A DNA stretch of 64,000 bases from Brevirhabdus sp. (GTDB lineage: Bacteria; Pseudomonadota; Alphaproteobacteria; Rhodobacterales; Rhodobacteraceae), in contig JAGXFH010000034.1 of assembly GCA_024637315.1 (NCBI GenBank), positions 186,001 to 250,000 of the forward strand, in the 5' to 3' direction. Below, piece by piece: positions 9,855 through 17,797 of the stretch. Numbering within the stretch: position 1 is the first letter of the stretch; every line of letters starts with the position of its first letter. The notes beneath the pieces were generated by a model. It made no database searches and was not told the DNA's origin. It saw nothing but the letters and a program-made list of their open reading frames with translations. The position numbers and the translations under genes are program-made.

Positions 9855-10664
9855 TCAGCCGCTTTTGCGGAAGGCCGAGGGCGTCTTTCCGGTTTTCTTG
9901 AGAAACGAGCGGGTGAAATAGGCGGCCGAGTTGAAGCCGAGATCGCGGGCGATATCCTTGACCGGGGTGCGGGTTTCAGCCAGCAGGCGGCGCGCCTCAT
10001 AATGCACCCGGTCGGCGACAAGCGCCGATGCCGGGCGGCCGCATGCCGCATTGCAGACCCGGCTCAGATGGGTCGGGGTCACGCCAAGTTCGGCGGCGTA
10101 GTCGTTGACTGATTTGCCGGTGCGAAAATCGCGTTCGACCAGCGCGGTGAAGGCGGCGGTCAGGCGGCGTGCCTTGCTGGGGCGGGACTCGGCCTCTGGC
10201 TGGGCGGCGACCTGACGGTCCAGCCAGACGGCCAGAAGGCCGCCATGCAGTCGCACCGCGCGGTCCCGGCCGGGCATGTCGCGCTCGGCCTCGCGGTGCA
10301 GGTTGTCGATAAGCTGGGTCAGTTCGGTCTGAAACTGCGCATTGCGGAACCGCAGGTGCTGCGGCTCGGCGGGCAGGCCAAGATCGGCGTCATTGGGAAA
10401 ATAGACCAGCGTTCCGAAGACCTGGCCCGACATCTCGAAGCCATGCATCGTTCCGGCGGGCAGGAAGATCGCGTTATGGGCGCCGAAGCCGCGCGTCGAT
10501 CCCGCGACGGTGATCCGGCCCTGGCCCTTGGTGAACCAGATCAGCAGCGGCTGGCTGTAGCTGCGCATTGCCTCGACCCGCCAGCGCCCGCCTTGCGCAA
10601 AGCGCGGCAACGGAACGATCCTGTAGAGACTTTCGGGCGGCGATATGTCGGTTGGTTGGGTCAT
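9855..10664 (-). CDS. AraC-family transcriptional regulator with cupin sensor domain
   Basis: This is a 269-residue regulator. The N-terminal half is a cupin-like ligand-binding domain (LIWFTKGQGRITVAGSTRGFGAHNAIFLPAGTMHGFE). The C-terminal half, from about residue 170, carries two helix-turn-helix motifs: SVNDYAAELGVTPTHLSRVC and VKDIARDLGFNSAAYFTRSFLKKTGKTPSAFR, the second being the AraC family signature. It lies 249 bases upstream of the peptide-type ABC operon on the same strand, so control of that operon is the obvious guess but is inference. Confidence 0.9.
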   Translation of the reverse strand: MTQPTDISPPESLYRIVPLPRFAQGGRWRVEAMRSYSQPLLIWFTKGQGRITVAGSTRGFGAHNAIFLPAGTMHGFEMSGQVFGTLVYFPNDADLGLPAEPQHLRFRNAQFQTELTQLIDNLHREAERDMPGRDRAVRLHGGLLAVWLDRQVAAQPEAESRPSKARRLTAAFTALVERDFRTGKSVNDYAAELGVTPTHLSRVCNAACGRPASALVADRVHYEARRLLAETRTPVKDIARDLGFNSAAYFTRSFLKKTGKTPSAFRKSG

Positions 10665-10946
10665 CTGAATGTTCGGTTCGTTTTGTACAATTTAAGCGTG
10701 GCGGGCGGGAAAGGAAAGCCGGAGCCCGGTTTTTGGCCGGAACACGCCGGTGACGGGATCGCAGGCCGGGATCCGCCGCGCAATCGCACTGGGTTTCGCC
10801 AGGGACGGTGCGGTGCTCGTGGTTTAGGTCATCGACCCCGACTGCGCCACGCAAGCCCCGGGCGCAAAAGATCCGGGGCGCATTTGCGGTGAAGGGGGCG
10901 ACACCGGCGGAAATGTCTGGAGCAGCGGACAAAGCCGGGTGGGGTG

Positions 10947-11831
10947 TTATGGCGAAGCGGGCAGGATGTGCCGGGTCCAACCCTGCATCCGGGCGCGGAA
11001 CCAGGTACGCTGGCGCTTGGCGTATTGCCGGGTCGCGATGATCGCGCGGTCGCGCGCGGCCTCCAACGTGATCTCGCCCCTGAGATGGGCGATCAGGTCG
11101 GGTGCTCCGATCGCCTTGGCCGAGGGGCGGTCGGGATCCCAGCCCGCCATGTTGGCGCGGACCTCGTCGAGCGCGCCATTGGCCAGCATCGCGTCGAATC
11201 GGCGGTTGATCCGGGCCAGCAGCCAGTCCTTGCCGGCATCGATCAGCAGGGTTTCGGCATCGGCGAGCGGCAGCAGCGGGGCAGGGGTTTCATCCTGCCA
11301 TGCGGCAAGGCCGCGCCCGGTGGCGCGCTGCACTTCCCAGGCGCGCTGGATACGGACCGGGTTCAACCGGTCGATTCGGGCGGTGGTGGCCGGGTCGATC
11401 TCGTCGAGCAGGGCCTGCGGGCCTTCGGTGGCAAGGCGGCGATCTGCCTCGGCGCGGATTTCGGGCGGGGTCTCGGGGATCTCGGCCAGCCCTTGGGTCA
11501 GCGCCGAGAAATATAGCCCGGTGCCTCCGATGATGATCGGCCGATCCGGACCGCCCAGCAGCGGGGCCACCTCGCGCAGCCAGTGGCCGACAGAATAGGC
11601 CACATCGGCCGCTACATGGCCGTAAAGCGCGTGGCGGGCGATGGTTTCCTCTTCGATCGAAGGCCGCGCGGTCAGCACACGCCAGTTCGCGAAGACCTGC
11701 AGAGCGTCGGCATTGACAATCACGCCGCCAGCCCGCGCCGCCAGCTCCAACGCGATCGCGGATTTGCCCGATGCCGTGGGGCCGGCAATCAGCAGGGGGC
11801 GTTCCTTGGAAATTTGATCCAGCCTGATCAA
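10947..11831 (-). CDS. miaA: tRNA dimethylallyltransferase
   Basis: MiaA adds a dimethylallyl group to N6 of adenosine 37 in tRNAs reading codons that start with U. The P-loop GPTASGKS is near residue 17, followed by VNADALQVF and the conserved [14 protein letters not shown]. The C-terminal segment [18 protein letters not shown] is characteristic. At 294 residues the length is normal. The best start is the TTG at 11831, with a weak AGGA ten bases upstream; no in-frame ATG precedes the P-loop. It is transcribed away from pyrH. Confidence 0.95.
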   Translation of the reverse strand: MIRLDQISKERPLLIAGPTASGKSAIALELAARAGGVIVNADALQVFANWRVLTARPSIEEETIARHALYGHVAADVAYSVGHWLREVAPLLGGPDRPIIIGGTGLYFSALTQGLAEIPETPPEIRAEADRRLATEGPQALLDEIDPATTARIDRLNPVRIQRAWEVQRATGRGLAAWQDETPAPLLPLADAETLLIDAGKDWLLARINRRFDAMLANGALDEVRANMAGWDPDRPSAKAIGAPDLIAHLRGEITLEAARDRAIIATRQYAKRQRTWFRARMQGWTRHILPASP

Positions 11832-11951
11832 GACTTTGAGGTCCTATCTTCATGTGAATATGTCAGGCTGCATTCCAGCATTGAACCGAAACCGGTTTTC
11901 CGACATTTTGCGCCCAGCAGATTTTACCGGATCACACATGGGGCAATTCAT

Positions 11952-12689
11952 ATGACCGAGCAAGGCGAAGGCCAAGCCTCGACCCGCTACAAGCGCGTTC
12001 TTCTGAAGATTTCCGGCGAGGCGCTGATGGGCGATCAGGGCTACGGGCTGCACCCGCCGACGGTGGCGCGGATCGCCGCCGAGGTCAAATCGGTGCATGA
12101 TCTGGGCGTCGAGATCTGCATGGTGATCGGTGGCGGCAACATCTTCCGCGGGCTGCAGGGCTCGGCGCAGGGGATGGAGCGGACGACAGCGGATTACATG
12201 GGAATGCTGGCCACGGTAATGAACGCTCTGGCGATGCAGGCGGCCTTGGAGGATCTGGGCGTCTTTACCCGGGTGATCAGCGCGATCCCGATGGATCAAG
12301 TCTGCGAGCCCTATATCCGCCGCCGCGCGGTCCGGCACCTGGAAAAAGGGCGGGTCTGCATCTTCGCCGCGGGCACCGGCAACCCCTATTTCACCACAGA
12401 CACGGCGGCGACGCTGCGCGCCAACGAAATGGCCTGCGAAGCGATCTTCAAAGGCACCAAGGTCGACGGGGTCTATGACAAGGATCCCAAGAAGCACGCC
12501 GACGCCAAGCGCTACACCCATGTCAGCTATGACGAGGTTCTGCAAAAGCACCTGGGCGTCATGGATGCGAGCGCGATTGCCCTGGCGCGTGACAACAACC
12601 TGCCTATCGTGGTGTTTTCGCTTGATGAACCGGGCGGTTTTCGGGGCATTCTGGCGGGCAAGGGTACCTATACAATCGTGGGCGGTTAG
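11952..12689 (+). CDS. pyrH: UMP kinase
   Basis: PyrH phosphorylates UMP to UDP in pyrimidine nucleotide synthesis; the bacterial enzyme is a hexamer of the amino-acid-kinase fold. The 245-residue product shows [15 protein letters not shown], the glycine-rich [10 protein letters not shown], and [13 protein letters not shown] with the later VDGVYDKDP nucleotide-binding region. The frame is open further upstream, but the ATG at 11952 places the conserved KISGEAL motif at the usual position. It begins the plus-strand run pyrH-frr-uppS-cdsA-dxr-rseP. Confidence 0.97.
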   Translation: MTEQGEGQASTRYKRVLLKISGEALMGDQGYGLHPPTVARIAAEVKSVHDLGVEICMVIGGGNIFRGLQGSAQGMERTTADYMGMLATVMNALAMQAALEDLGVFTRVISAIPMDQVCEPYIRRRAVRHLEKGRVCIFAAGTGNPYFTTDTAATLRANEMACEAIFKGTKVDGVYDKDPKKHADAKRYTHVSYDEVLQKHLGVMDASAIALARDNNLPIVVFSLDEPGGFRGILAGKGTYTIVGG

Positions 12690-12740
12690 CGCTATAAGGC
12701 AGCAAAACCGGCGGCAGGCCGGGCAATTCGAGTGGATGAC

Positions 12741-13298
12741 ATGGCAGAAGACATAGACCTGGACGACCTGCAACGCCGGATGGATGGAGCGATGGCGGCC
12801 CTCAAGCATGAATTCGGATCGCTCCGCACCGGGCGCGCCAGTTCCAGCATGCTCGATCCGGTGATGGTCGATGCCTATGGCAGCCCGACGCCGATCAACC
12901 AGGTCGGTACCGTCAACGTGCCAGAGCCGCGCATGGTCACGATCAATGTCTGGGACAAGCAGCTGGTCGGCAAGGTCGAGAAGGCGATCCGCGAAAGCGG
13001 CCTTGGGATCAATCCGCAGCTGAACGGCACGATCATCATGTTGCCGATCCCGGAACTTAATGAAGAGCGTCGCCGTGATTTGACCAAAGTTGCCGCGCAA
13101 TATGCCGAAAGCGCCCGAGTCGCGGTGCGCAACGTCCGGCGCGACGGCATGGACCAGATCAAGAAGGCCAAGGCCGACGGCATGTCCGAAGACGACCAGA
13201 AGTTCTGGTCCGACGAGGTGCAGAGCCTGACAGACAAGGCGATTGCCGCGGTCGATGCCGCGCTGGAGGCGAAACAGGCAGAGATCATGCAGGTCTGA
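12741..13298 (+). CDS. frr: Ribosome recycling factor
   Basis: RRF acts with EF-G to split post-termination ribosomes. The ATG at 12741 yields 185 residues, exactly the usual length; a GTG nine bases upstream in frame is the alternative. Motifs include [20 protein letters not shown], the [16 protein letters not shown] domain II region and the C-terminal three-helix bundle [19 protein letters not shown]. It lies 51 bases after pyrH, the conserved bacterial order. Confidence 0.97.
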   Translation: MAEDIDLDDLQRRMDGAMAALKHEFGSLRTGRASSSMLDPVMVDAYGSPTPINQVGTVNVPEPRMVTINVWDKQLVGKVEKAIRESGLGINPQLNGTIIMLPIPELNEERRRDLTKVAAQYAESARVAVRNVRRDGMDQIKKAKADGMSEDDQKFWSDEVQSLTDKAIAAVDAALEAKQAEIMQV

Positions 13299-13331
13299 CC
13301 GGCCAGCCTGATCGCAAAGAGGGTAAGACGT

Positions 13332-14051
13332 GTGAAAGATTTACCGGCATCGGGTCCGCGCCACGTGGCGATCATCATGGATGGCAATGGCCGTTGGGCG
13401 CAGGCACTGGGCAGACCGCGTCTGTATGGTCATCAGGCCGGCGCGAAACGCGTGCGCGAGATCGTCGCGGCTTGTCCCGAGCTTGGTGTGAAGTACCTGA
13501 CGATCTTCGCCTTCTCGACAGAGAACTGGAAGCGGACCCAGGCCGAGGTGTCCGGCCTGATGACCCTCTTTCGACGCTACATCACCAAGGAAGCCCGCGA
13601 ACTGCGCGACAACGGCATTCGGGTCCGGTTCATTGGTGACCGGATCAAGCTGGACGACAAGTTGGTTCAGCTGATGGACGAGTTGGAACTGATGACGGCC
13701 GACAATGATCTGGTGCATCTGACGGTGGCGCTGAATTATGGCGGCCGCGACGAAGTGGCGCGGGCGACCAAGCGGCTGGCAAGGGACGTCAAGGCGGGAA
13801 AACTGGACCCCGAGGCGGTGAATGCCGAGACCCTGGCGCGCTATCTGGACACTTACGTGCTGCCGGACCCTGATCTGGTGATCCGCACCAGCGGCGAGGC
13901 GCGGATCTCGAACTTCCTGCTCTGGCAGTCGGCCTACGCGGAATATGAATTCATCGACACTCTGTGGCCCGATTTCACGGCAGAGATCTTCGCCGGGATC
14001 ATCGGCAATTACGGCAAGCGCGAACGGCGTTTCGGTGCCGTTGCCGGATGA
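13332..14051 (+). CDS. uppS: Isoprenyl transferase (undecaprenyl diphosphate synthase)
   Basis: UppS extends farnesyl diphosphate with isopentenyl units in cis to make the C55 lipid carrier for peptidoglycan and other envelope polymers. The start is the GTG at 13332, preceded by GAGGGTAAG. Family signatures are HVAIIMDGNGRWA with the catalytic Asp, FAFSTENWKR, and the C-terminal DLVIRTSGEARISNFLLWQ. At 239 residues it is full length. The stop overlaps the cdsA start as ATGA, indicating translational coupling. Confidence 0.96.
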   Translation: MKDLPASGPRHVAIIMDGNGRWAQALGRPRLYGHQAGAKRVREIVAACPELGVKYLTIFAFSTENWKRTQAEVSGLMTLFRRYITKEARELRDNGIRVRFIGDRIKLDDKLVQLMDELELMTADNDLVHLTVALNYGGRDEVARATKRLARDVKAGKLDPEAVNAETLARYLDTYVLPDPDLVIRTSGEARISNFLLWQSAYAEYEFIDTLWPDFTAEIFAGIIGNYGKRERRFGAVAG

Positions 14052-14839
14052 CCGACAGATCGGCCAATTGGGATGACCTGCGCCCGCGACTGCTGAGCGC
14101 GGCGGCGATGGCGATTGTCGGGTTCCTCGCGATCCTGCTGGGCGGAATCTGGTTTACCGTCGTTGTGGCCGCGGCGGCGGGTGTGATGATCTGGGAACTG
14201 TCGCGAATGCTGGGCAGCGAGCGGACCGAGGCGGCAACCGTGCTTGGCCTGATCGCGGCGGCGACAATTGCCGGCAATGCGGGGGTCGGGCCATATCTGG
14301 CGGTGGTCCTTCTGGCCGGGCTGGCGGCGCTTGGCGTGATCTGGATCCGCGGCGACCGGGCGATTTTCCTGGCTTACGGCGGGGCGATCCTGCTGGCCTG
14401 TTTCGCGATCCTTGCGATCCGGGGGTTTGGCGCGGTCTGGGTTCTGTGGCTGGTCACGGTGGTGATCGCCAGCGACACGGCCGGGTACTTTGCTGGCAAG
14501 CGGCTGGGCGGGCCGAAGTTCTGGCCGCGCGTCAGCCCCAAGAAAACATGGTCCGGCACGGTTGCGGGCTGGATCGCAGCGGCCGTCGTCGGCTATGCCT
14601 TCATGCTGGTCACGAGGACCGGATCCTCGCTTGTTCTGGTCAGCGCGCTGGTCGGATTCGCTGGCCAGATCGGCGATATCGCGGAAAGTGCGATCAAACG
14701 CCATCGCGGCGTCAAGGACGCCTCTGATATCCTGCCGGGGCATGGCGGCGTGCTGGACCGGTTCGACGCGATGATCGGGGCCCTACTGGCCGCAAGCCTG
14801 TGTTTTGCGCTTGGTTTGCTGAACTTCGCCGCGCCATGA
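14048..14839 (+). CDS. cdsA: Phosphatidate cytidylyltransferase
   Basis: CdsA makes CDP-diacylglycerol, the precursor of all membrane phospholipids, in the inner membrane. The ATG at 14048 overlaps the uppS stop. The 263-residue protein is rich in hydrophobic segments and carries the family signature near the C-terminus: SAIKRHRGVKDASDILPGHG followed by GVLDRFDAM. Upstream the conserved ASDTAGYFAGKRLGGPK is visible. It overlaps dxr by four bases. Confidence 0.95.
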   Translation: MTDRSANWDDLRPRLLSAAAMAIVGFLAILLGGIWFTVVVAAAAGVMIWELSRMLGSERTEAATVLGLIAAATIAGNAGVGPYLAVVLLAGLAALGVIWIRGDRAIFLAYGGAILLACFAILAIRGFGAVWVLWLVTVVIASDTAGYFAGKRLGGPKFWPRVSPKKTWSGTVAGWIAAAVVGYAFMLVTRTGSSLVLVSALVGFAGQIGDIAESAIKRHRGVKDASDILPGHGGVLDRFDAMIGALLAASLCFALGLLNFAAP

Positions 14840-16020
14840 CGATCCGGCGCATATCCATTTTCGGGGCCACGGGCTCGATCGGTCAGAACACCGTCGATCT
14901 GGTCCGGCGCACACCGGAGCGGTTCAAGGTCGTGGCCCTGACCGGCGGCCGCAATGTCGCGCAACTGGCGCGAGATGCGCGCGAGCTTGGCGCCGACCTA
15001 GCCGTCACCGCACATGAAGAGCGGCTGCCGGCCCTGCGCGAGGCCTTGGCCGGATCGGGGGTCGAGGCCGCCGCGGGACCTCCGGCACTCTTGGAGGCCG
15101 CCGATAGGGTTGCCGACTGGGTGATGTCCGCGATCGTCGGGGCGGCTGGTCTGGCGCCGGGCATCCGGGCGCTGGAACAGGGCGGCACGCTGGCGCTGGC
15201 CAACAAGGAATCGCTGGTGACGGCGGGACCGTTGCTGATGGCCGTTGCCGCCGAGCATGGGGCCACGGTGCTGCCGGTCGACAGCGAACATTCGGCGGTG
15301 TTCCAGGCGCTGGTCGGCGAGGATATCGCCTCGGTCGAGCGGGTGATCATCACCGCATCGGGCGGGCCGTTCCGCGACTGGCCGTTCGGGCGGATGGCCG
15401 AAGCGACGCTGGAACAGGCCCTGAACCATCCCAATTGGGCAATGGGCCAGCGGATTACGATCGACAGTGCCAGCTTGTTCAACAAGGCGATGGAAGTTAT
15501 AGAAACCAAAGAGTTTTTCGGCCTGGCGCCGAGTCAGATCGAGGTGCTTGTCCATCCCGAGAGCCTGATCCATGCGATTGTCGGCTTCCGCGATGGCGGA
15601 CTGATGGCGCATCTGGGCCCGGCCGACATGCGCCACGCGATCGGCTATGCGCTGAACTGGCCGGAACGGCGGCATCTGCCGGTCGAGCGGCTGGATCTGG
15701 CGAAGATCGGCAAGCTGCGGTTCGAGGCGCCGGATGAAAAGCGGTTCCCGGCATTACGGTTGGCGCGCGAGGTGATGCAGGCGGGCGGACTGGCCGGCGC
15801 GGTGTTCAACGCCGCCAAGGAGCGCGCGCTCGACGGCTTCATCGCCGGTCAGATCGGGTTCACCGACATGGCCAGGGTGGTCGAGGAGGTGCTCGCGCGA
15901 ATGTCAGGCGAAACAGGCCTCATTGATGCCGCGATCACTCTTGATAACGTCGCCCAAACCGACCATGTCGCAAGGATACGCGCCACCGAGGCAATCGAGA
16001 CGCTGAAAACAAGGGCCTGA
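14836..16020 (+). CDS. dxr: 1-deoxy-D-xylulose 5-phosphate reductoisomerase
   Basis: Dxr (IspC) catalyses the NADPH-dependent conversion of DXP to 2-C-methyl-D-erythritol 4-phosphate, the committed step of the MEP isoprenoid pathway, feeding UppS upstream. The 394-residue product starts with the nucleotide-binding ISIFGATGSIGQNT. It contains LANKESLVTAG, the metal/substrate motif LPVDSEHSAVFQ and the flexible loop region HPNWAMGQRITIDSA. The start codon overlaps the cdsA stop. Confidence 0.97.
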   Translation: MTIRRISIFGATGSIGQNTVDLVRRTPERFKVVALTGGRNVAQLARDARELGADLAVTAHEERLPALREALAGSGVEAAAGPPALLEAADRVADWVMSAIVGAAGLAPGIRALEQGGTLALANKESLVTAGPLLMAVAAEHGATVLPVDSEHSAVFQALVGEDIASVERVIITASGGPFRDWPFGRMAEATLEQALNHPNWAMGQRITIDSASLFNKAMEVIETKEFFGLAPSQIEVLVHPESLIHAIVGFRDGGLMAHLGPADMRHAIGYALNWPERRHLPVERLDLAKIGKLRFEAPDEKRFPALRLAREVMQAGGLAGAVFNAAKERALDGFIAGQIGFTDMARVVEEVLARMSGETGLIDAAITLDNVAQTDHVARIRATEAIETLKTRA

Positions 16021-16023
16021 CCA

Positions 16024-17358
16024 TTGGATGCAATCGGACTGATCCCGTCTTTCGGCGGGCCGCTTTTTACCATCGCCGTGTTCATCATCGCGCTGTCTGT
16101 CATCGTCGCCGTGCACGAGTATGGCCATTACATCGTCGGACGCTGGTCGGGGATCCATGCCGAGGTGTTCTCGCTCGGGTTCGGGCCGGTACTGTGGTCG
16201 CGAGTCGACCGGCGCGGAACGAAATGGCAGATCGCGGCGCTGCCGTTCGGTGGTTTCGTCAAGTTCCTTGGAGATGCAGATGCCGCGAGCGCCAAGGACG
16301 AGGGTGCGCTGCACGCCATGGCGGAAGGCGAGCGGCGGCGCTCCATGCATGGTGCGCCGCTTTGGGCGCGGGCGGCGACGGTGGCGGCGGGACCGGTCTT
16401 CAACTTCATCCTGTCGATCGTCGTTTTTGCGGCGATCATCGGTGTGCGCGGTACCGCGAGCGACCCGCTGTCGGTCGCCGAATTGCGGCCAGTGCCGGTA
16501 GAGCAGGGCCTGCAGGTCGGCGACGAGATTCTGGCGATCGCCGGCATCGAGACGCCGGAACTGGAGGCGTTCGACGGGTTCATCGAAAAACTGCCAAGCG
16601 AGACCGTGCTGAATTATTCGGTCCGCCGCGCGGGCGAGGTCATGACCGTGCCGGGGCCGCATCCCTACCCGCCGATCATCTCTTCGCTGACGCCAGGTTC
16701 GGCGGCGATGGATATCGACCTGCGGGTCGGCGACGTGATCCAGTCGGTCGACGGCGAACCGGTCGCGACCTTCGCCGAACTGCGCGATATCGTCGGCGCC
16801 TCGGAGGGCAAGCCGATGCTTCTGAAGATCTGGCGCGACGGCGAGGTGATCGACTTCACTCTGGCGCCGCGGCGGATGGACCTGCCGAAAACCGACGGCG
16901 GCTTCGAGACCCGGTGGCTGATCGGTATTTCCGGCGGCATGGTGTTCGTACCGATGACGGAATCGCCCGGCATCCTCGCCTCGATCGGCTACGGGGCCGA
17001 GCAGACCTGGTTCATCGTGAAGAGCTCGATCTCGGGGCTGACCCATGTGATTTCGGGTGCGATCTCGTCGTGCAATATCCGCGGGCCGATCGGCATCGCG
17101 CAGACCTCGGGCGAAATTGCGAGCCAGGGCCTGATCAGTTTCATCTGGTTCATCGCTGTGCTGTCGACGGCGGTGGGCCTATTGAACCTTTTTCCGGTGC
17201 CGGTTCTGGATGGCGGGCACCTGGTATTTCATGCCTACGAGGCCGTCGTGGGCAAGCCTCCGAGCGACGGGGCGCTGCGGGTGCTGATGGCGATCGGGTT
17301 GGCGCTGTTGCTGACGCTGATGGGATTCGCACTGATGAACGATCTGACCTGCCCCTGA
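16024..17358 (+). CDS. rseP: RIP metalloprotease RseP
   Basis: RseP is the inner-membrane site-2 protease that cleaves anti-sigma factors and remnant signal peptides. The start appears to be the TTG at 16024; the nearby ATG at 16028 is out of frame. The zinc motif is HEYGH (His31, Glu32, His35), and the C-terminal motif is NLFPVPVLDGGH. Two PDZ-like segments lie between roughly residues 130 and 290 (QGLQVGDEILAIAG and MDIDLRVGDVIQSVDGEPV). At 444 residues it matches the family. It is immediately downstream of dxr, as in many Proteobacteria, and feeds into the Bam/Lpx cluster. Confidence 0.95.
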   Translation: MDAIGLIPSFGGPLFTIAVFIIALSVIVAVHEYGHYIVGRWSGIHAEVFSLGFGPVLWSRVDRRGTKWQIAALPFGGFVKFLGDADAASAKDEGALHAMAEGERRRSMHGAPLWARAATVAAGPVFNFILSIVVFAAIIGVRGTASDPLSVAELRPVPVEQGLQVGDEILAIAGIETPELEAFDGFIEKLPSETVLNYSVRRAGEVMTVPGPHPYPPIISSLTPGSAAMDIDLRVGDVIQSVDGEPVATFAELRDIVGASEGKPMLLKIWRDGEVIDFTLAPRRMDLPKTDGGFETRWLIGISGGMVFVPMTESPGILASIGYGAEQTWFIVKSSISGLTHVISGAISSCNIRGPIGIAQTSGEIASQGLISFIWFIAVLSTAVGLLNLFPVPVLDGGHLVFHAYEAVVGKPPSDGALRVLMAIGLALLLTLMGFALMNDLTCP

Positions 17359-17379
17359 GGCAGGCTGGGTTTCTTTCGG

Positions 17380-17450
17380 ATTGCGCGCCTGCGGCGCACA
17401 GCCACTTTTTGCCTTCGGCGAGGATATTTTCGCTGAAAAGAAACCTGGCC
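17380..17450 (+). repeat. Dispersed intergenic repeat, copy A
   Basis: After the rseP stop lies a stretch reading CGCGCCTGCGGCGCAC, then TTCGGCGAGGATATTT, ending in a purine-rich GAAAAGAAAC. The first block recurs after lpxB and the second recurs, inverted, after usg. I recall elements of this type between genes in Rhodobacterales genomes. It has no coding potential. Confidence 0.6.
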
Positions 17451-17536
17451 GGTTCGTGCCCCGTGCCGACGCCACACTTGCGCCATAATCGCGACCTACC
17501 CTGTCAGCAGGGTTGATTATTTGTGAGGGGTCTCTC

Positions 17537-17668
17537 ATGCAAACGATTGAAAGCGGGTATCGGGGGCTTACATTGCTGGTCGATCTCAACTGGGACCGGC
17601 TGCTCTACGTCGCCACCATTGCCGCAGCCCTTGGGGCCGGGGCATTCATCGGCTCGTTTTACGGCTGA
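17537..17668 (+). CDS. Small single-pass membrane protein, 43 residues
   Basis: A short open frame starts at an ATG preceded by GAGGGG and encodes a 43-residue product. Residues 1-20 are hydrophilic to amphipathic (MQTIESGYRGLTLLVDLNWD), and residues 21-41 form one hydrophobic, Ala/Gly-rich segment, so a single membrane span is predicted. The stop falls well before bamA. A small hairpin, ACCCTG/CAGGGT at 17498-17513, lies just upstream and could terminate rseP transcripts or belong to this gene's leader. I do not recognise a named family; it could be a conserved small protein of the order, which I cannot verify. The supporting evidence is the ribosome site, membrane-protein composition and isolated location. 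Confidence 0.6.
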   Translation: MQTIESGYRGLTLLVDLNWDRLLYVATIAAALGAGAFIGSFYG

Positions 17669-17797
17669 CCCGCCGCAAATCCGCAAGAACCGACGCGTCC
17701 GGAAGAATTCCGATCGGGCGCGTTTTGCTGTTTTGACAAGGCCGTTCAATCCCGATACCTAGCATTCACGAGGCGTGTTAACAGTGGATTGGGGCCT

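Noticed and set aside
10670-10690. GTTC words near the AraC-type gene start (GTTCGGTTC)
   Set aside because: The spacing between the two GTTC words is one base, not the seven needed for a LexA box.
10665-10946. Possible small gene or riboswitch between miaA and the AraC-type regulator
   Set aside because: Only a CCCCGG/CCGGGG hairpin (around 10857-10879) and scattered short frames are seen; there is no ribosome site with a credible ORF and no riboswitch motif.
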